Source of the DNA: CALBPI01 sp038524795
GTDB lineage: Bacteria; Pseudomonadota; Gammaproteobacteria; Steroidobacterales; Woeseiaceae
Direction of reading: 5' to 3'
NCBI GenBank assembly: GCA_038524795.1
Contig: JBCBIJ010000004.1
Coordinates: forward strand, 1 to 64,000
DNA length: 64,000 nt
Position 1 is the first letter of the stretch; each line of letters begins with the position of its first letter. The position numbers and the translations under genes were made by a program. The notes under the pieces were generated by a model. The model was not told the origin of the DNA. It saw only the letters and a program-made list of their open reading frames with translations, and did no database searches. Positions 35,700 to 44,471 of the stretch are shown here, in pieces.

Positions 35700-37838
35700 T
35701 TAATCTCGAGCAGCCGTCACGCTCGGCGGATTATCGGTAACGACGCTCATGAGCGGCGTGCCCTCAGTATCCTCCCGTTGGTCAGACAAGACTTGACGCT
35801 TGGCCCGTTCGAATAGCGTCTCCAGGCTGTCTACTGGCGCGTCCCCGATGATGCTTGCCATGATCTGCCGGCCCAGTTCTCGATACGCGTTGAACTGCTG
35901 CTCGTCGAAGAACTGGTTCGCCGTCGACTGATTGGGAAACTCAGGATGCGCCTTCCAATACGCGTAGATGTCGGCCCCTAAGCCCCGGCGCATCATGGGC
36001 TTGATATACAGAAGGTCGCCGATGCTGCCATCCGCATAGCGGATTTGGCCCAGCGCGAACGGAGCCTCTGACAATTCGAGTCGTGCCTGCCGCACGAGAT
36101 TGTCGACAGGCAGCACGATATCGGCGCCGAAGTCGGCGCGTACGCGCTGTGTGACGAGGCCCAGGTCCGACAGAGACAAGTCTGGGTCCGCGCCCGCGTC
36201 GCAAACAATAATGTGGCGGCACTGTCGGCGAACGAGCTCGTACAATCCCAGATTGTCGAAGTGACCACCGTCAGTGAGATGGACATGGCGCCGATTTTCA
36301 CTGAGGCCGCGGCCGAGCATTTCGCGGCCGATGAAGATGTACCACCACGGCAGCGGAAGCCGTCGCGATTCAAAGCGCGGATTGTGTGCCCAGAAACCGA
36401 GCCGAAAATTGAGCAGCGCCATCAGAAAGGCGACGGGCCGAGCGCGCGTTACTTCTGTGTTTGGATCTACGGCAGCGCCTGAGATCGTTGCTGCCGTTGA
36501 CAGGCTGGTGCGGCCATGGCGATAGCTTCGCGTGGTGCGAAATCCGGTCGCGGCCGATCCGCAAAACAACGGGCTCAGAAAGAAACTTGCCGCACCGCGG
36601 GCGCGACGCTTTTGCTGACCGGAGTCGTTGACGCTGACGGTCGTGTTGATGATCGGGAAGGGTGCACCTTGATCCGGTGATACATCGGCAACTCTGAAGG
36701 TGTAGGCATCATGCTCTTGATTCGACCCGGTATCGATGTCGGGCAGAAAGGCGTCGGTGAGCCGCGCTCTGTAGTAGCTGTGCATCGACACGCGATTCAG
36801 CTCGCAAGTGAACGCCAAGACGAGCGATAGTGACGCGGCGAGCATCACCCAGCCGCTTCCCAGCGCGCCCGTGTCTACAACGAGGTGATAGCCCGCGAGC
36901 AAGCACCCGTAGAGGATCAGGGCCAAGCCGAGCGTTGCGGCGCCCCGCGATTGCCTACCTGTCTTTTGCCGCTTGCGTTCGGTTCGGCCGAGTACATAGA
37001 CGCCGCTCAGCAGGTGTGCGGATACGATGCCGGCCTTGATCAGGATTTGTAGCCACTCGCCGCCAAAGCGCGCCACAAGTGCCTCCTCGATACTGACAAA
37101 CAGGGGCACAAGTCCCACGCACAACATAGCGATGCCCGAATTCAGCAGAAACCCCATCCACCGTCGAACGCGCGCCACGCTTGCACGCGACGAGTTTCGA
37201 ATACCCGCCAAGACCGCAAACGACAGCACAGCGATCGGATAAAGCGCCAGCGTCGCAACAGCCAACCAAAGCGCTAGCGCGAATCCATCGTGGGCCCGGA
37301 TCGGCGCCCCGAAGCCAATGCTGGCCCAGGCCGGCCAATCGACGGGAAGCACATCCAGGGCGGCGACACCGATCAGCAGGAGCAGCGGTGGCAACATAAC
37401 CAAGAGGTTCAAGAGCGTGGCAGCCAGTATTGAGGCGCCAAGCGTCCAGCCTGTGAAGCCTCGCTCCGCCACCAAGTATTTGCCATGCGCTCTGAGCCAG
37501 TCGACGACCGATTCGTCGGTACTGCTCACGGGCGCGTCGAAAGGCTGGCGCTCGTTGCGTCCCGAAGTCTGCGACCGAATCCAGGTCAGGCAGGATGCGA
37601 CGTATCCGCCGCCTGACACTGAAGACAGATAGTCCACATCGTTTAGTGCACGGCGGTTTGACAGCGTTTGCAGTACGCCAAGGCAAAACGTTGCAGAGCG
37701 GATGCCGCCTCCCGACAGCGCCAAGCCCGTCGTCTTGTCGCTCTCGGGCACGCCGGCGGCTGCCCTCCGACGGGCAACCCAGTCGCGTTCTGCACGGGCG
37801 ACGGTTTCGAATTCCTCGGTGAAATCGGGAGTGCTCAC
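35700..37838 (-). CDS. Membrane-embedded patatin-like phospholipase
   Basis: 712 residues from the GTG at 37836-37838, which overlaps the upstream stop as GTGA (a TTG nine codons upstream is the alternative). The patatin fold is split: oxyanion-hole L-S-G-G-G-I-R-S-A-T and nucleophile elbow S-V-S-G-G-G at the N-terminus (about 40-80), then five or six transmembrane helices (about 135-345), then the aspartate motif D-G-G-H-F-D-N-L-G and D-A-G-A-D. Catalytic Ser-Asp dyad present. Likely acts on lipids at the inner membrane. Third gene of the cytochrome operon. Confidence 0.88.
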   Translation of the reverse strand: MSTPDFTEEFETVARAERDWVARRRAAAGVPESDKTTGLALSGGGIRSATFCLGVLQTLSNRRALNDVDYLSSVSGGGYVASCLTWIRSQTSGRNERQPFDAPVSSTDESVVDWLRAHGKYLVAERGFTGWTLGASILAATLLNLLVMLPPLLLLIGVAALDVLPVDWPAWASIGFGAPIRAHDGFALALWLAVATLALYPIAVLSFAVLAGIRNSSRASVARVRRWMGFLLNSGIAMLCVGLVPLFVSIEEALVARFGGEWLQILIKAGIVSAHLLSGVYVLGRTERKRQKTGRQSRGAATLGLALILYGCLLAGYHLVVDTGALGSGWVMLAASLSLVLAFTCELNRVSMHSYYRARLTDAFLPDIDTGSNQEHDAYTFRVADVSPDQGAPFPIINTTVSVNDSGQQKRRARGAASFFLSPLFCGSAATGFRTTRSYRHGRTSLSTAATISGAAVDPNTEVTRARPVAFLMALLNFRLGFWAHNPRFESRRLPLPWWYIFIGREMLGRGLSENRRHVHLTDGGHFDNLGLYELVRRQCRHIIVCDAGADPDLSLSDLGLVTQRVRADFGADIVLPVDNLVRQARLELSEAPFALGQIRYADGSIGDLLYIKPMMRRGLGADIYAYWKAHPEFPNQSTANQFFDEQQFNAYRELGRQIMASIIGDAPVDSLETLFERAKRQVLSDQREDTEGTPLMSVVTDNPPSVTAARD

Positions 37839-40171
37839 CGCGCAGCGCTCCGCACTGTCGAACAATCGGGGGGCGTGAACTGGACTGGTGTCGCCGGCTC
37901 GTCGCGGTGAATCTTCAGATACTCGATAATCGCGAACCGCTCAGCGTCCGTGAGCAGTGGGCCAATGACGCCGGGTGGCAATGGGTGCGCCTCGGGGTCG
38001 CTTCGATGCGCGTCCCAACGCATTGCGTCGGCGACGAACGCATGGCCCGTGTTGTGGTTGCCGGTGATGCTCGTATCGAACACGAACCCGTCGCTGTCCA
38101 TGGGCGGGGTCACGTAGCCCAGGTGTTTCGGGTCATAGTCGCGATTTCCGGCCACGAATTTGCGGTCGCGTTCTTCGGGGGGCAGGAGCATCTGATAAAC
38201 GCTCGGCACCGAGCCGTTGTGCAGGAACGGCGGCGTCGCCCAGACACCTTCCAACGGCCTGGGTTTGTAGCCGGCAACTTGCTGGGGGAGATCCAACGTG
38301 CCGAAACCCTCAAGGCACTGTTGCTTCGCAAAGCCGATATCGTTCTCTTTGTAGTACTGGTTCTTGATCAGAATACCGATGATGTTCAGGCCTTCCCCTT
38401 CGGAAACGCTGCTGATGTCAATCGCGTTCAGCGCGTCATTCATTGCTTGCTGACCAAAGCGTACGTTCCAGTAGAGCCAACGCGCATGACAGGTGCTGTC
38501 GCAATCCCCGGGTGTGTCGGGCCTGTCTTCGGGTGAGAGCCCGGTCACCGGACCAATCAAGCGCTCCACTTCAGTGGCGATGTCCGCAAACAGCGCTGCG
38601 TCGATTTGGGGCGCCGGCTCGTCAGACGGCAACCGCGACAGCAAATTTCCCAAGTTGCCGGTCGATGTCGCCGCCTCGCCGAAGGCCTCAAGTCGGTAGC
38701 GCAAGTCTCGCAGCAAGCGGCGTGTGTGAATGGGCTCGAGCAACTGGCGTACGTCGTCGTCGGTCATACTGGTCGCCGTCAAGTCGTAACGCCGCTCGAC
38801 GAAGCCGGCCGCGGCGCTCGGGTCTGTGCCGATATGCTCCAGAGGGATCACTTCGATCAGCCATTCGAGTCCTTCGCCCGTCTTGCCTGGTGCCTGCGCG
38901 ACCTGGCGCAAGCGGCTCGCGGGGTGTGGGCCGTGGCAGTCCTGGCAATGGGTCTCGAAGAGCCTCCGCCCGTCCGCAGCGAGTGCGCTGTTAACGGGCC
39001 CAAAGATCTGCTCCGGCCATTGCGGAGGTTGCAGTCTCTGGAGCGTGTGCTCGATCTCAACCAGCTGCGGAATTCTCACCGAGCTCGTGTACCGTTGTTC
39101 GGGCGGGATGGGGGCGCCGTAGCTATCGACCAGATCGATGACCGCGCCAACGCCGAGGGCTTCGCCGATGTTGCGGGCCAGCGGCTGCGCGACGGAGCCG
39201 TTGTACTGCACCCAATCGAACTTCCAGATGTTCCAGACATAGGGATAGCTGACAGGCGCTGTGGCGACGTGGTAGTTCGCCGGAACCAGGTGATCGCCGA
39301 AGACAGTGTTCGCGATGCGACCCAGGGCATCGGTCCGCCCGAATCCTTCCTGAGTCGGATAAAGATGACGTAACGGATTGTCCTGCCCGATCTCGACGAG
39401 CGCTTTCAGGGTCTGACCGAGCTCCGAGCGAAGCTGCGACTTGCCCTTCCGAAAGTCATCGCCCAGAACGTTGTGCGCGAAGCGGTTGAACTTGACGGGG
39501 TTGGTGTAAGTGGCCACCAGCGAGGCGAGCAACGTGGTACCGAAGCTCCCGCGGGAGACATCGGTAAACGCGTGCATCGCCTGGCCGCCGTCGACGCGGA
39601 TTGCATACCGCTTACCGCCGCTCGCGTAATGCAGTTGGCCGGTGTGGCAGGCCGCGCAGGTGATATCCAGGACGTACGCGTCGACTGCGGGGCTGAAGTG
39701 ACGCGCGAAGCCAACGGGTAGCTGATCGGGATTCGCGGTCGTCGGTTCCGGGTCGACGATGAATCGATAGGCGCGAAGGTGGTCGGGTTCGGCGAAGCGC
39801 GCCGTGCCGATGGGCATTTCGAGGTTGATGAACCAGTCGTAGCGGAGCGGGTGCCGGGCATTGCCCTGCGGAATCGACGCACCCTGACCCGTGTAATAGT
39901 AGGTCTGGCGCGCGGCGTCATTAGCGTGAGGGCCCCAGCCCTGATTGAGATAGACATACTCGTCCACGGGTTCGAGCGCGGGAATTGTGTGAGTGGGATA
40001 CGCAACGAAGACGACGAAGCCGGCGGCCAGCGCCAGCCCGGTGATCAGGACCAATGCCAGCCCCGCCTTGAACAGCCGACTTGCTCGAAGCCGCTGCCAA
40101 ACGCTTGTGTGCGTCACGACGGTGTCCCCTGCGAGTGCGTGATCCGACGATTGTTCATTCGGGTTGTTCAT
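37835..40171 (-). CDS. Membrane-anchored RoxA-like multihaem cytochrome c
   Basis: 778 residues. An N-terminal helix (about 37-59) anchors the protein. Haem-c sites: C-A-A-C-H at 172-176, C-Q-D-C-H at about 420, and an unusual C-D-S-T-C-H (CxxxCH) in the C-terminal half. Downstream R-P-L-E-G-V-W-A-T-P-P-F-L-H-N-G-S-V-P is characteristic of RoxA/RoxB and dihaem peroxidase-like proteins, which cleave polyisoprenoids or reduce peroxide. It is longer than typical RoxA. Coupled to its shorter paralogue upstream (ATGA) and to the patatin downstream. Confidence 0.87.
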   Translation of the reverse strand: MNNPNEQSSDHALAGDTVVTHTSVWQRLRASRLFKAGLALVLITGLALAAGFVVFVAYPTHTIPALEPVDEYVYLNQGWGPHANDAARQTYYYTGQGASIPQGNARHPLRYDWFINLEMPIGTARFAEPDHLRAYRFIVDPEPTTANPDQLPVGFARHFSPAVDAYVLDITCAACHTGQLHYASGGKRYAIRVDGGQAMHAFTDVSRGSFGTTLLASLVATYTNPVKFNRFAHNVLGDDFRKGKSQLRSELGQTLKALVEIGQDNPLRHLYPTQEGFGRTDALGRIANTVFGDHLVPANYHVATAPVSYPYVWNIWKFDWVQYNGSVAQPLARNIGEALGVGAVIDLVDSYGAPIPPEQRYTSSVRIPQLVEIEHTLQRLQPPQWPEQIFGPVNSALAADGRRLFETHCQDCHGPHPASRLRQVAQAPGKTGEGLEWLIEVIPLEHIGTDPSAAAGFVERRYDLTATSMTDDDVRQLLEPIHTRRLLRDLRYRLEAFGEAATSTGNLGNLLSRLPSDEPAPQIDAALFADIATEVERLIGPVTGLSPEDRPDTPGDCDSTCHARWLYWNVRFGQQAMNDALNAIDISSVSEGEGLNIIGILIKNQYYKENDIGFAKQQCLEGFGTLDLPQQVAGYKPRPLEGVWATPPFLHNGSVPSVYQMLLPPEERDRKFVAGNRDYDPKHLGYVTPPMDSDGFVFDTSITGNHNTGHAFVADAMRWDAHRSDPEAHPLPPGVIGPLLTDAERFAIIEYLKIHRDEPATPVQFTPPDCSTVRSAAR

Positions 40172-41835
40172 AACGTCTTCATAAACTCAATCAAATCCAT
40201 TCGCTCTGCTTCTGACAACGATGTGCCGTAAGAATGGCCACCATTCCCATTGCCCGTGAGGCGCGTATCAAAAACGCTGCGCCCTTCGCCGGGGCCGCTT
40301 TCGAGCCCGACGCGAACGACGTCGAGTTCGCGACTGCCGACAAAGAACTGCTGGGGCCGATCGTCGGGCGGGAGTAGCAAGTCGTAGAGCGTGGGCACCG
40401 ACCCGTTGTGCAAGTAGGGCGCCGAAGACCAGATGCCATCGAGCGGCCGCGCCTTGTAGTAGTTGGGATGGGTGTCGATGTTGGCCTTGTACACCGAGTG
40501 GTAATCCTTCACCGCAGCCCGGGTGGCCGCCACAGGGTGCTCCAACAGCGCGCCCGTTGCGGCGTGCACCACAAGGTTGATCGTGGCGGTTTCTTCGTCC
40601 ATGCGATCGCCGGCCAGGATGGCAACTTTTTCGCCGCGCAGCGGGCCGCTGGCTGACTGTGCGTTGACGAAGTTGGCTGCGGCGCGTGCGTCCGTTCCGA
40701 TTTCCGCAATGGGCACCAGGGTCGCCTTGAGCTTTCGCTTGGCGTCATCGCGGTTCGAAATCTGATGGCAGCTCTGGCATGAGGCTGCGTACAGCGCCTG
40801 GCCTCGCGCCACCTGTTCGTCGGACAGTTGACCAAGAACCTGGGCCGGCCAGCGTGGCGACTTCAGTGCGTAGATCCAGTTCTGGATGCGCTCGAGGTTG
40901 GCAAAGTTCACTGATGACGCATAGCTGTGATCGCCGGGTCGAACCTCTATCTGTCCGTAGACCGCCAGCGCGGTGGTCACATTCTGGACGAGCGGCCCCG
41001 GGCCCGCGTTCGGCGCCGATCCGTTCCACTGGACCACATCCAAATGCGGCGCGCTCCAAAGTACGGGGTAGCTGACGGGTGCGTCGGGTGGGCGGCGATT
41101 GCCTGGCTCGTGGATAAACTCCGCCGCGGCCGCGTTGAAGATTTGGCCGAACGCATCCAGGCGCCCGTGTCCGTAAGCCACCTCGGTCGCGTTCATTCGA
41201 CGGCGCGCCGCCAGTTCCTGCGTTCGCTGTACCAGTGCGTCCCTGAGGTCGCCAAGGGCAACCGGGTTCTCGGCATTGTCGAGAAGCACGCGACGCGCAA
41301 AGCGCTCAAATTTGTCCGGGTTGGCAAGAGTGGCCGACAGGGCATCGACGACGGCTGCTTCGAAGCCGTCGAAGTCGAGCAGGCTCTGGCCACCGTCGAC
41401 GCGAATCTTCGCGCCACGGTAGTGCACTTCACCTGTGTGGCACGCGGCGCAGGTCAGGCCCAACCAGGCTTGCGCGTCGTCGTCGTGGTCCTGACTAAAG
41501 CCGACGGGCAGGCCGTCGGGGTTGTTGTCCGTGGGTTGCTGTGCGAGGAAGCCGAAGCCGGTCAGGTGTACCTCGTCGCGGAACAGGTCAACGCTGTCGG
41601 TCTGTTCGAGACTTAGAAACCAATTGTAGGGAACGAGACGGGAGCCAAAGGATATGAACCACGCTTGATCCTGCGTTTCGCGGCTCCAGCCCTGCTCAAG
41701 GTTGATGACATCTGGGGCGCCGTCGACTGATGCGCCGTTTGCGATCGACGTTGATGGATCGCGGTTGCAGCCGCTCGTCACCAGCAGGCCGAGCAGGGCG
41801 ACGAGGGCCAGATGTATCGGATCGCCAAGTCGCAT
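40168..41835 (-). CDS. RoxA-like dihaem cytochrome c lipoprotein
   Basis: 555 residues from an internal ATG (41833-41835). The frame to 41886 adds a non-signal N-terminus. Lipobox V-T-S-G-C. Two haem-c motifs, C-A-A-C-H (about 125) and C-Q-S-C-H (about 355), and R-P-L-D-G-I-W-S-S-A-P-Y-L-H-N-G-S-V-P near the C-terminus. A paralogue of the next gene, to which it is joined by ATGA. Together with the patatin it suggests an envelope pathway for oxidising and hydrolysing a hydrophobic substrate. The substrate is unknown. Confidence 0.87.
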   Translation of the reverse strand: MRLGDPIHLALVALLGLLVTSGCNRDPSTSIANGASVDGAPDVINLEQGWSRETQDQAWFISFGSRLVPYNWFLSLEQTDSVDLFRDEVHLTGFGFLAQQPTDNNPDGLPVGFSQDHDDDAQAWLGLTCAACHTGEVHYRGAKIRVDGGQSLLDFDGFEAAVVDALSATLANPDKFERFARRVLLDNAENPVALGDLRDALVQRTQELAARRRMNATEVAYGHGRLDAFGQIFNAAAAEFIHEPGNRRPPDAPVSYPVLWSAPHLDVVQWNGSAPNAGPGPLVQNVTTALAVYGQIEVRPGDHSYASSVNFANLERIQNWIYALKSPRWPAQVLGQLSDEQVARGQALYAASCQSCHQISNRDDAKRKLKATLVPIAEIGTDARAAANFVNAQSASGPLRGEKVAILAGDRMDEETATINLVVHAATGALLEHPVAATRAAVKDYHSVYKANIDTHPNYYKARPLDGIWSSAPYLHNGSVPTLYDLLLPPDDRPQQFFVGSRELDVVRVGLESGPGEGRSVFDTRLTGNGNGGHSYGTSLSEAERMDLIEFMKTL

Positions 41836-42051
41836 GGGTGGTTTGCCTCCTATTCCCTTAAGACGGCCGGGCCTCGCCGTACCCATGCTGCTCTTCGTTA
41901 CATGGTCTACGGGTGCGGACCCATTCGAGCCCAGATTGTGTCAACGACGGATGCTGGATTCTGTGCGTGGTTCACAATTTCTTATGTTCAATTTGACTTG
42001 CCTGAGCGTCACTATGAGACTCTTCATGAAACCTTATTGCCGCCGGTTACC

Positions 42052-43776
42052 ATGACGCTGAACTGCTTGACCAGGACGTTGGCTTTCTTTCTATCGGTAG
42101 CGTGTTTGCTCCTGCCCGTGAGCGACGCCAATGCGGCCGATCTGCTCGAAATCAGTGATCTGCGAGGCCGCGTCGAACTCTCCAAGCGCATCCAGTTGCT
42201 TGAGGATGTTGACGGCGCGCTGACCCTCGATGACGTTCTCGCACGTGTCGACGACTTCGCTGCCGTCGGCGATCGGTCCCCTAACTTCGGCTTTACTGAC
42301 TCTGCATGGTGGGTCCGTGTTGACGTCAGCAATGCGGGTGATGAATCGACCAGCGCATTGCTGCGCCAGGACTACCCGCTGATCGACGAGCTGGACCTAT
42401 GGCAGAAGTCTGCCGATGGTGAATGGCTGCATGTCGCTACGGGCGATTCGCGCGCGTTTTCCAGCCGCGACATACAGCATCGGGACTTCGTTTTTCGAGT
42501 CGACGTGCCGGCGAAAAGCACGCGCCAGATTTACTTGCGGTTCAGTTCCAGCGGTCCCATCACCATTGGTCTCTCCATGTTCGACGAGGCCACGTTGATC
42601 GGTCAGGTCGGGCGAGAACAACTCGGCTACGGGATCTACTTCGGCGGCTTTCTTGTACTGCTCTTCTACAACTTATTCATCTTCGTTGCCGTTCGCGACC
42701 GCGCGTTTTTCCACTACCTGTTGTACCTCGCTTTCTACGGCGCCTATTTCGCTATTCACAACGGGCTGACTTTCCAGTATTTCTGGCCTAACAGTCCTTG
42801 GTGGGGCAACAAGAGCCTCGTGGTGACGTTGGCGTTAACACTGATCTGGGGTCTGAGGTTCTCGCGCAGTATCTTGAACAGCGACCGAACGTCTCCGCGC
42901 CTGGATCGGGTCGCTGCTGCGCACCAGTGGTTGTCGGCGGCCGGCCTTGTTGGCGCCATCGTATTGCCTTATTCCCAAATCATCGTGCCGCTAGCGCTGC
43001 TCTCCGCTTTGGCGCCACCGCTGTTGATCTGGATGGGTGCTGTCAGTTTCTTCGAGGGACACCGTGCGGCGCGCTATTTCCTCGTCGCGTGGTCGATGCT
43101 GCTCATTGGGGTGTCGGCGTACATGTTGAAGACGTTCGGACTCTTGCCGCACAACTTCATCACCCAAAACGGGTTCCAGATCGGCTCGCTGATCGAAATG
43201 GTGCTGCTGTCATTGGCCTTGGCCAGCCGCGTCAGCGAACTGCAAAGACATAGTGTGACCGACGGACTCACGGGTGTATTCAACCGCCGGAGCTTTGACG
43301 AGCATCTGAGGGGGGAATTTGCGCGCAACGCCCGCTACGGTCAGCCGTTGTCACTGATGCTGATCGACGTCGATCACTTCAAGGCCTACAACGATACCCA
43401 TGGGCATCAATTCGGTGACGACGCGCTGCGCTCGATTGCCAGACTTCTGCAGACTAACTTACGTCGAACGGATCGGCTGTGTCGCTACGGCGGTGAGGAG
43501 TTCGTGATTCTGATGCCGGACACGAACGGTGAGGAAGCGCGCGCAATTGGCGAGCGCCAGCGCGAACAAATCGCGGCCCACACGCTATCGCGCGGTTCGC
43601 TCACGATCAGCATCGGAATCGCGACGCTTTCCCAGGCGTCGTTTGGCACCGAGTCTGAATTCCTCGGTGCGGCCGACGAGGCCCTCTACAATGCGAAGCG
43701 CGGCGGTCGCAACCGGGTGGTCAGTCACACGGCAGAGCGATCCGATAATGTGACGGAGCTCGCGACGGGGACGTAG
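42052..43776 (+). CDS. 7TMR-DISM diguanylate cyclase
   Basis: 574 residues from the ATG at 42052, followed by a signal peptide (about 1-30). The long upstream frame is rejected as signal-less. Architecture: periplasmic DISMED2-type beta domain (about 40-170, W-W-V-R-V-D-V-S-N), seven transmembrane helices (about 190-390), and a GGDEF domain with G-G-E-E-F and the R-R-T-D inhibitory I-site five residues earlier. Makes cyclic-di-GMP in response to an unknown external ligand. Divergent from the cytochrome operon by 216 bp. Confidence 0.92.
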   Translation: MTLNCLTRTLAFFLSVACLLLPVSDANAADLLEISDLRGRVELSKRIQLLEDVDGALTLDDVLARVDDFAAVGDRSPNFGFTDSAWWVRVDVSNAGDESTSALLRQDYPLIDELDLWQKSADGEWLHVATGDSRAFSSRDIQHRDFVFRVDVPAKSTRQIYLRFSSSGPITIGLSMFDEATLIGQVGREQLGYGIYFGGFLVLLFYNLFIFVAVRDRAFFHYLLYLAFYGAYFAIHNGLTFQYFWPNSPWWGNKSLVVTLALTLIWGLRFSRSILNSDRTSPRLDRVAAAHQWLSAAGLVGAIVLPYSQIIVPLALLSALAPPLLIWMGAVSFFEGHRAARYFLVAWSMLLIGVSAYMLKTFGLLPHNFITQNGFQIGSLIEMVLLSLALASRVSELQRHSVTDGLTGVFNRRSFDEHLRGEFARNARYGQPLSLMLIDVDHFKAYNDTHGHQFGDDALRSIARLLQTNLRRTDRLCRYGGEEFVILMPDTNGEEARAIGERQREQIAAHTLSRGSLTISIGIATLSQASFGTESEFLGAADEALYNAKRGGRNRVVSHTAERSDNVTELATGT

Positions 43777-44471
43777 GACGCACACGTTCGACCTTAAGCC
43801 TGTCGCACAGGCTGCGTGAGCGTTTGCTGACACTCGCTTCGAGTGGGTGCTCGACGGCTAACTACAGTGGATCGTGGCGCTCACGCGCATCATCTCGGCG
43901 GCCGCGGTCATGCTTGGTAGCGGCAAAGCCGCTAGCTCTCGACGCTACTCGGCACCTGTGGATTCCGTCCTTAAGAACGCCTTAAGAAGCACCAGTCTTG
44001 ATGCTGTGTCTGGCGGACTTGGTGTTCCAACCGTCCAGAATTAATGGAAACGACGCATTCCCGGCAGTGATGACAATTGATCGGAAGGGCGCTTCAAACG
44101 GCGATCCGCTGTTCGGGTACTCGGTCTCCTGACGGCTTGTCGGGTATCGGCGAATCCTGTTCGGCGTTTGTGTTGCGGTATGTCGATGGCCTGCTTCCGT
44201 CGTCGCTGGACGACGAGGCCCTACTCAGGGCCCGCGTGCTGTCGGTGTTGTCGCTCACGCATGCGTACTAGCGCATGAAAGGTCATTGAACACTCCCGCA
44301 CGGTCGATGAATCCCGGCCTCTCATCTCAGCTGGGGTGTCGGGCCCAAGGAGCCGAATACACGGCTGTTCACTGACGCAGCCGACGCATCGAAGACATTG
44401 GGCTATCTCAGCGTTGCATCGGCGCCAGCCAAGCGTGAACATGCACACATCCCCCCTGAAGGTTGTGTGTC
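43777..44471. other. Intergenic region with duplicated gene fragment
   Basis: About 690 bp without a supported gene. It holds the nrdJb-derived fragment (43865-43901), a perfect TAGCGGC-AAA-GCCGCTA hairpin (43918-43934), and otherwise no recognised signal. Short frames here (for example 44077-44271) lack ribosome sites. Confidence 0.6.
43865..43901 (+). pseudogene. 37-bp fragment of nrdJb
   Basis: 36 of 37 bases match 35183-35219 within nrdJb (encoding W-I-V-A-L-T-R-I-I-S-A). The only mismatch is a third-position A/G. Flanks do not match, and no extended frame remains. Confidence 0.85.

Noticed and set aside
44077..44271. Small open frame in the intergenic region
   Set aside because: No ribosome site, no family, and the surrounding sequence looks non-coding.
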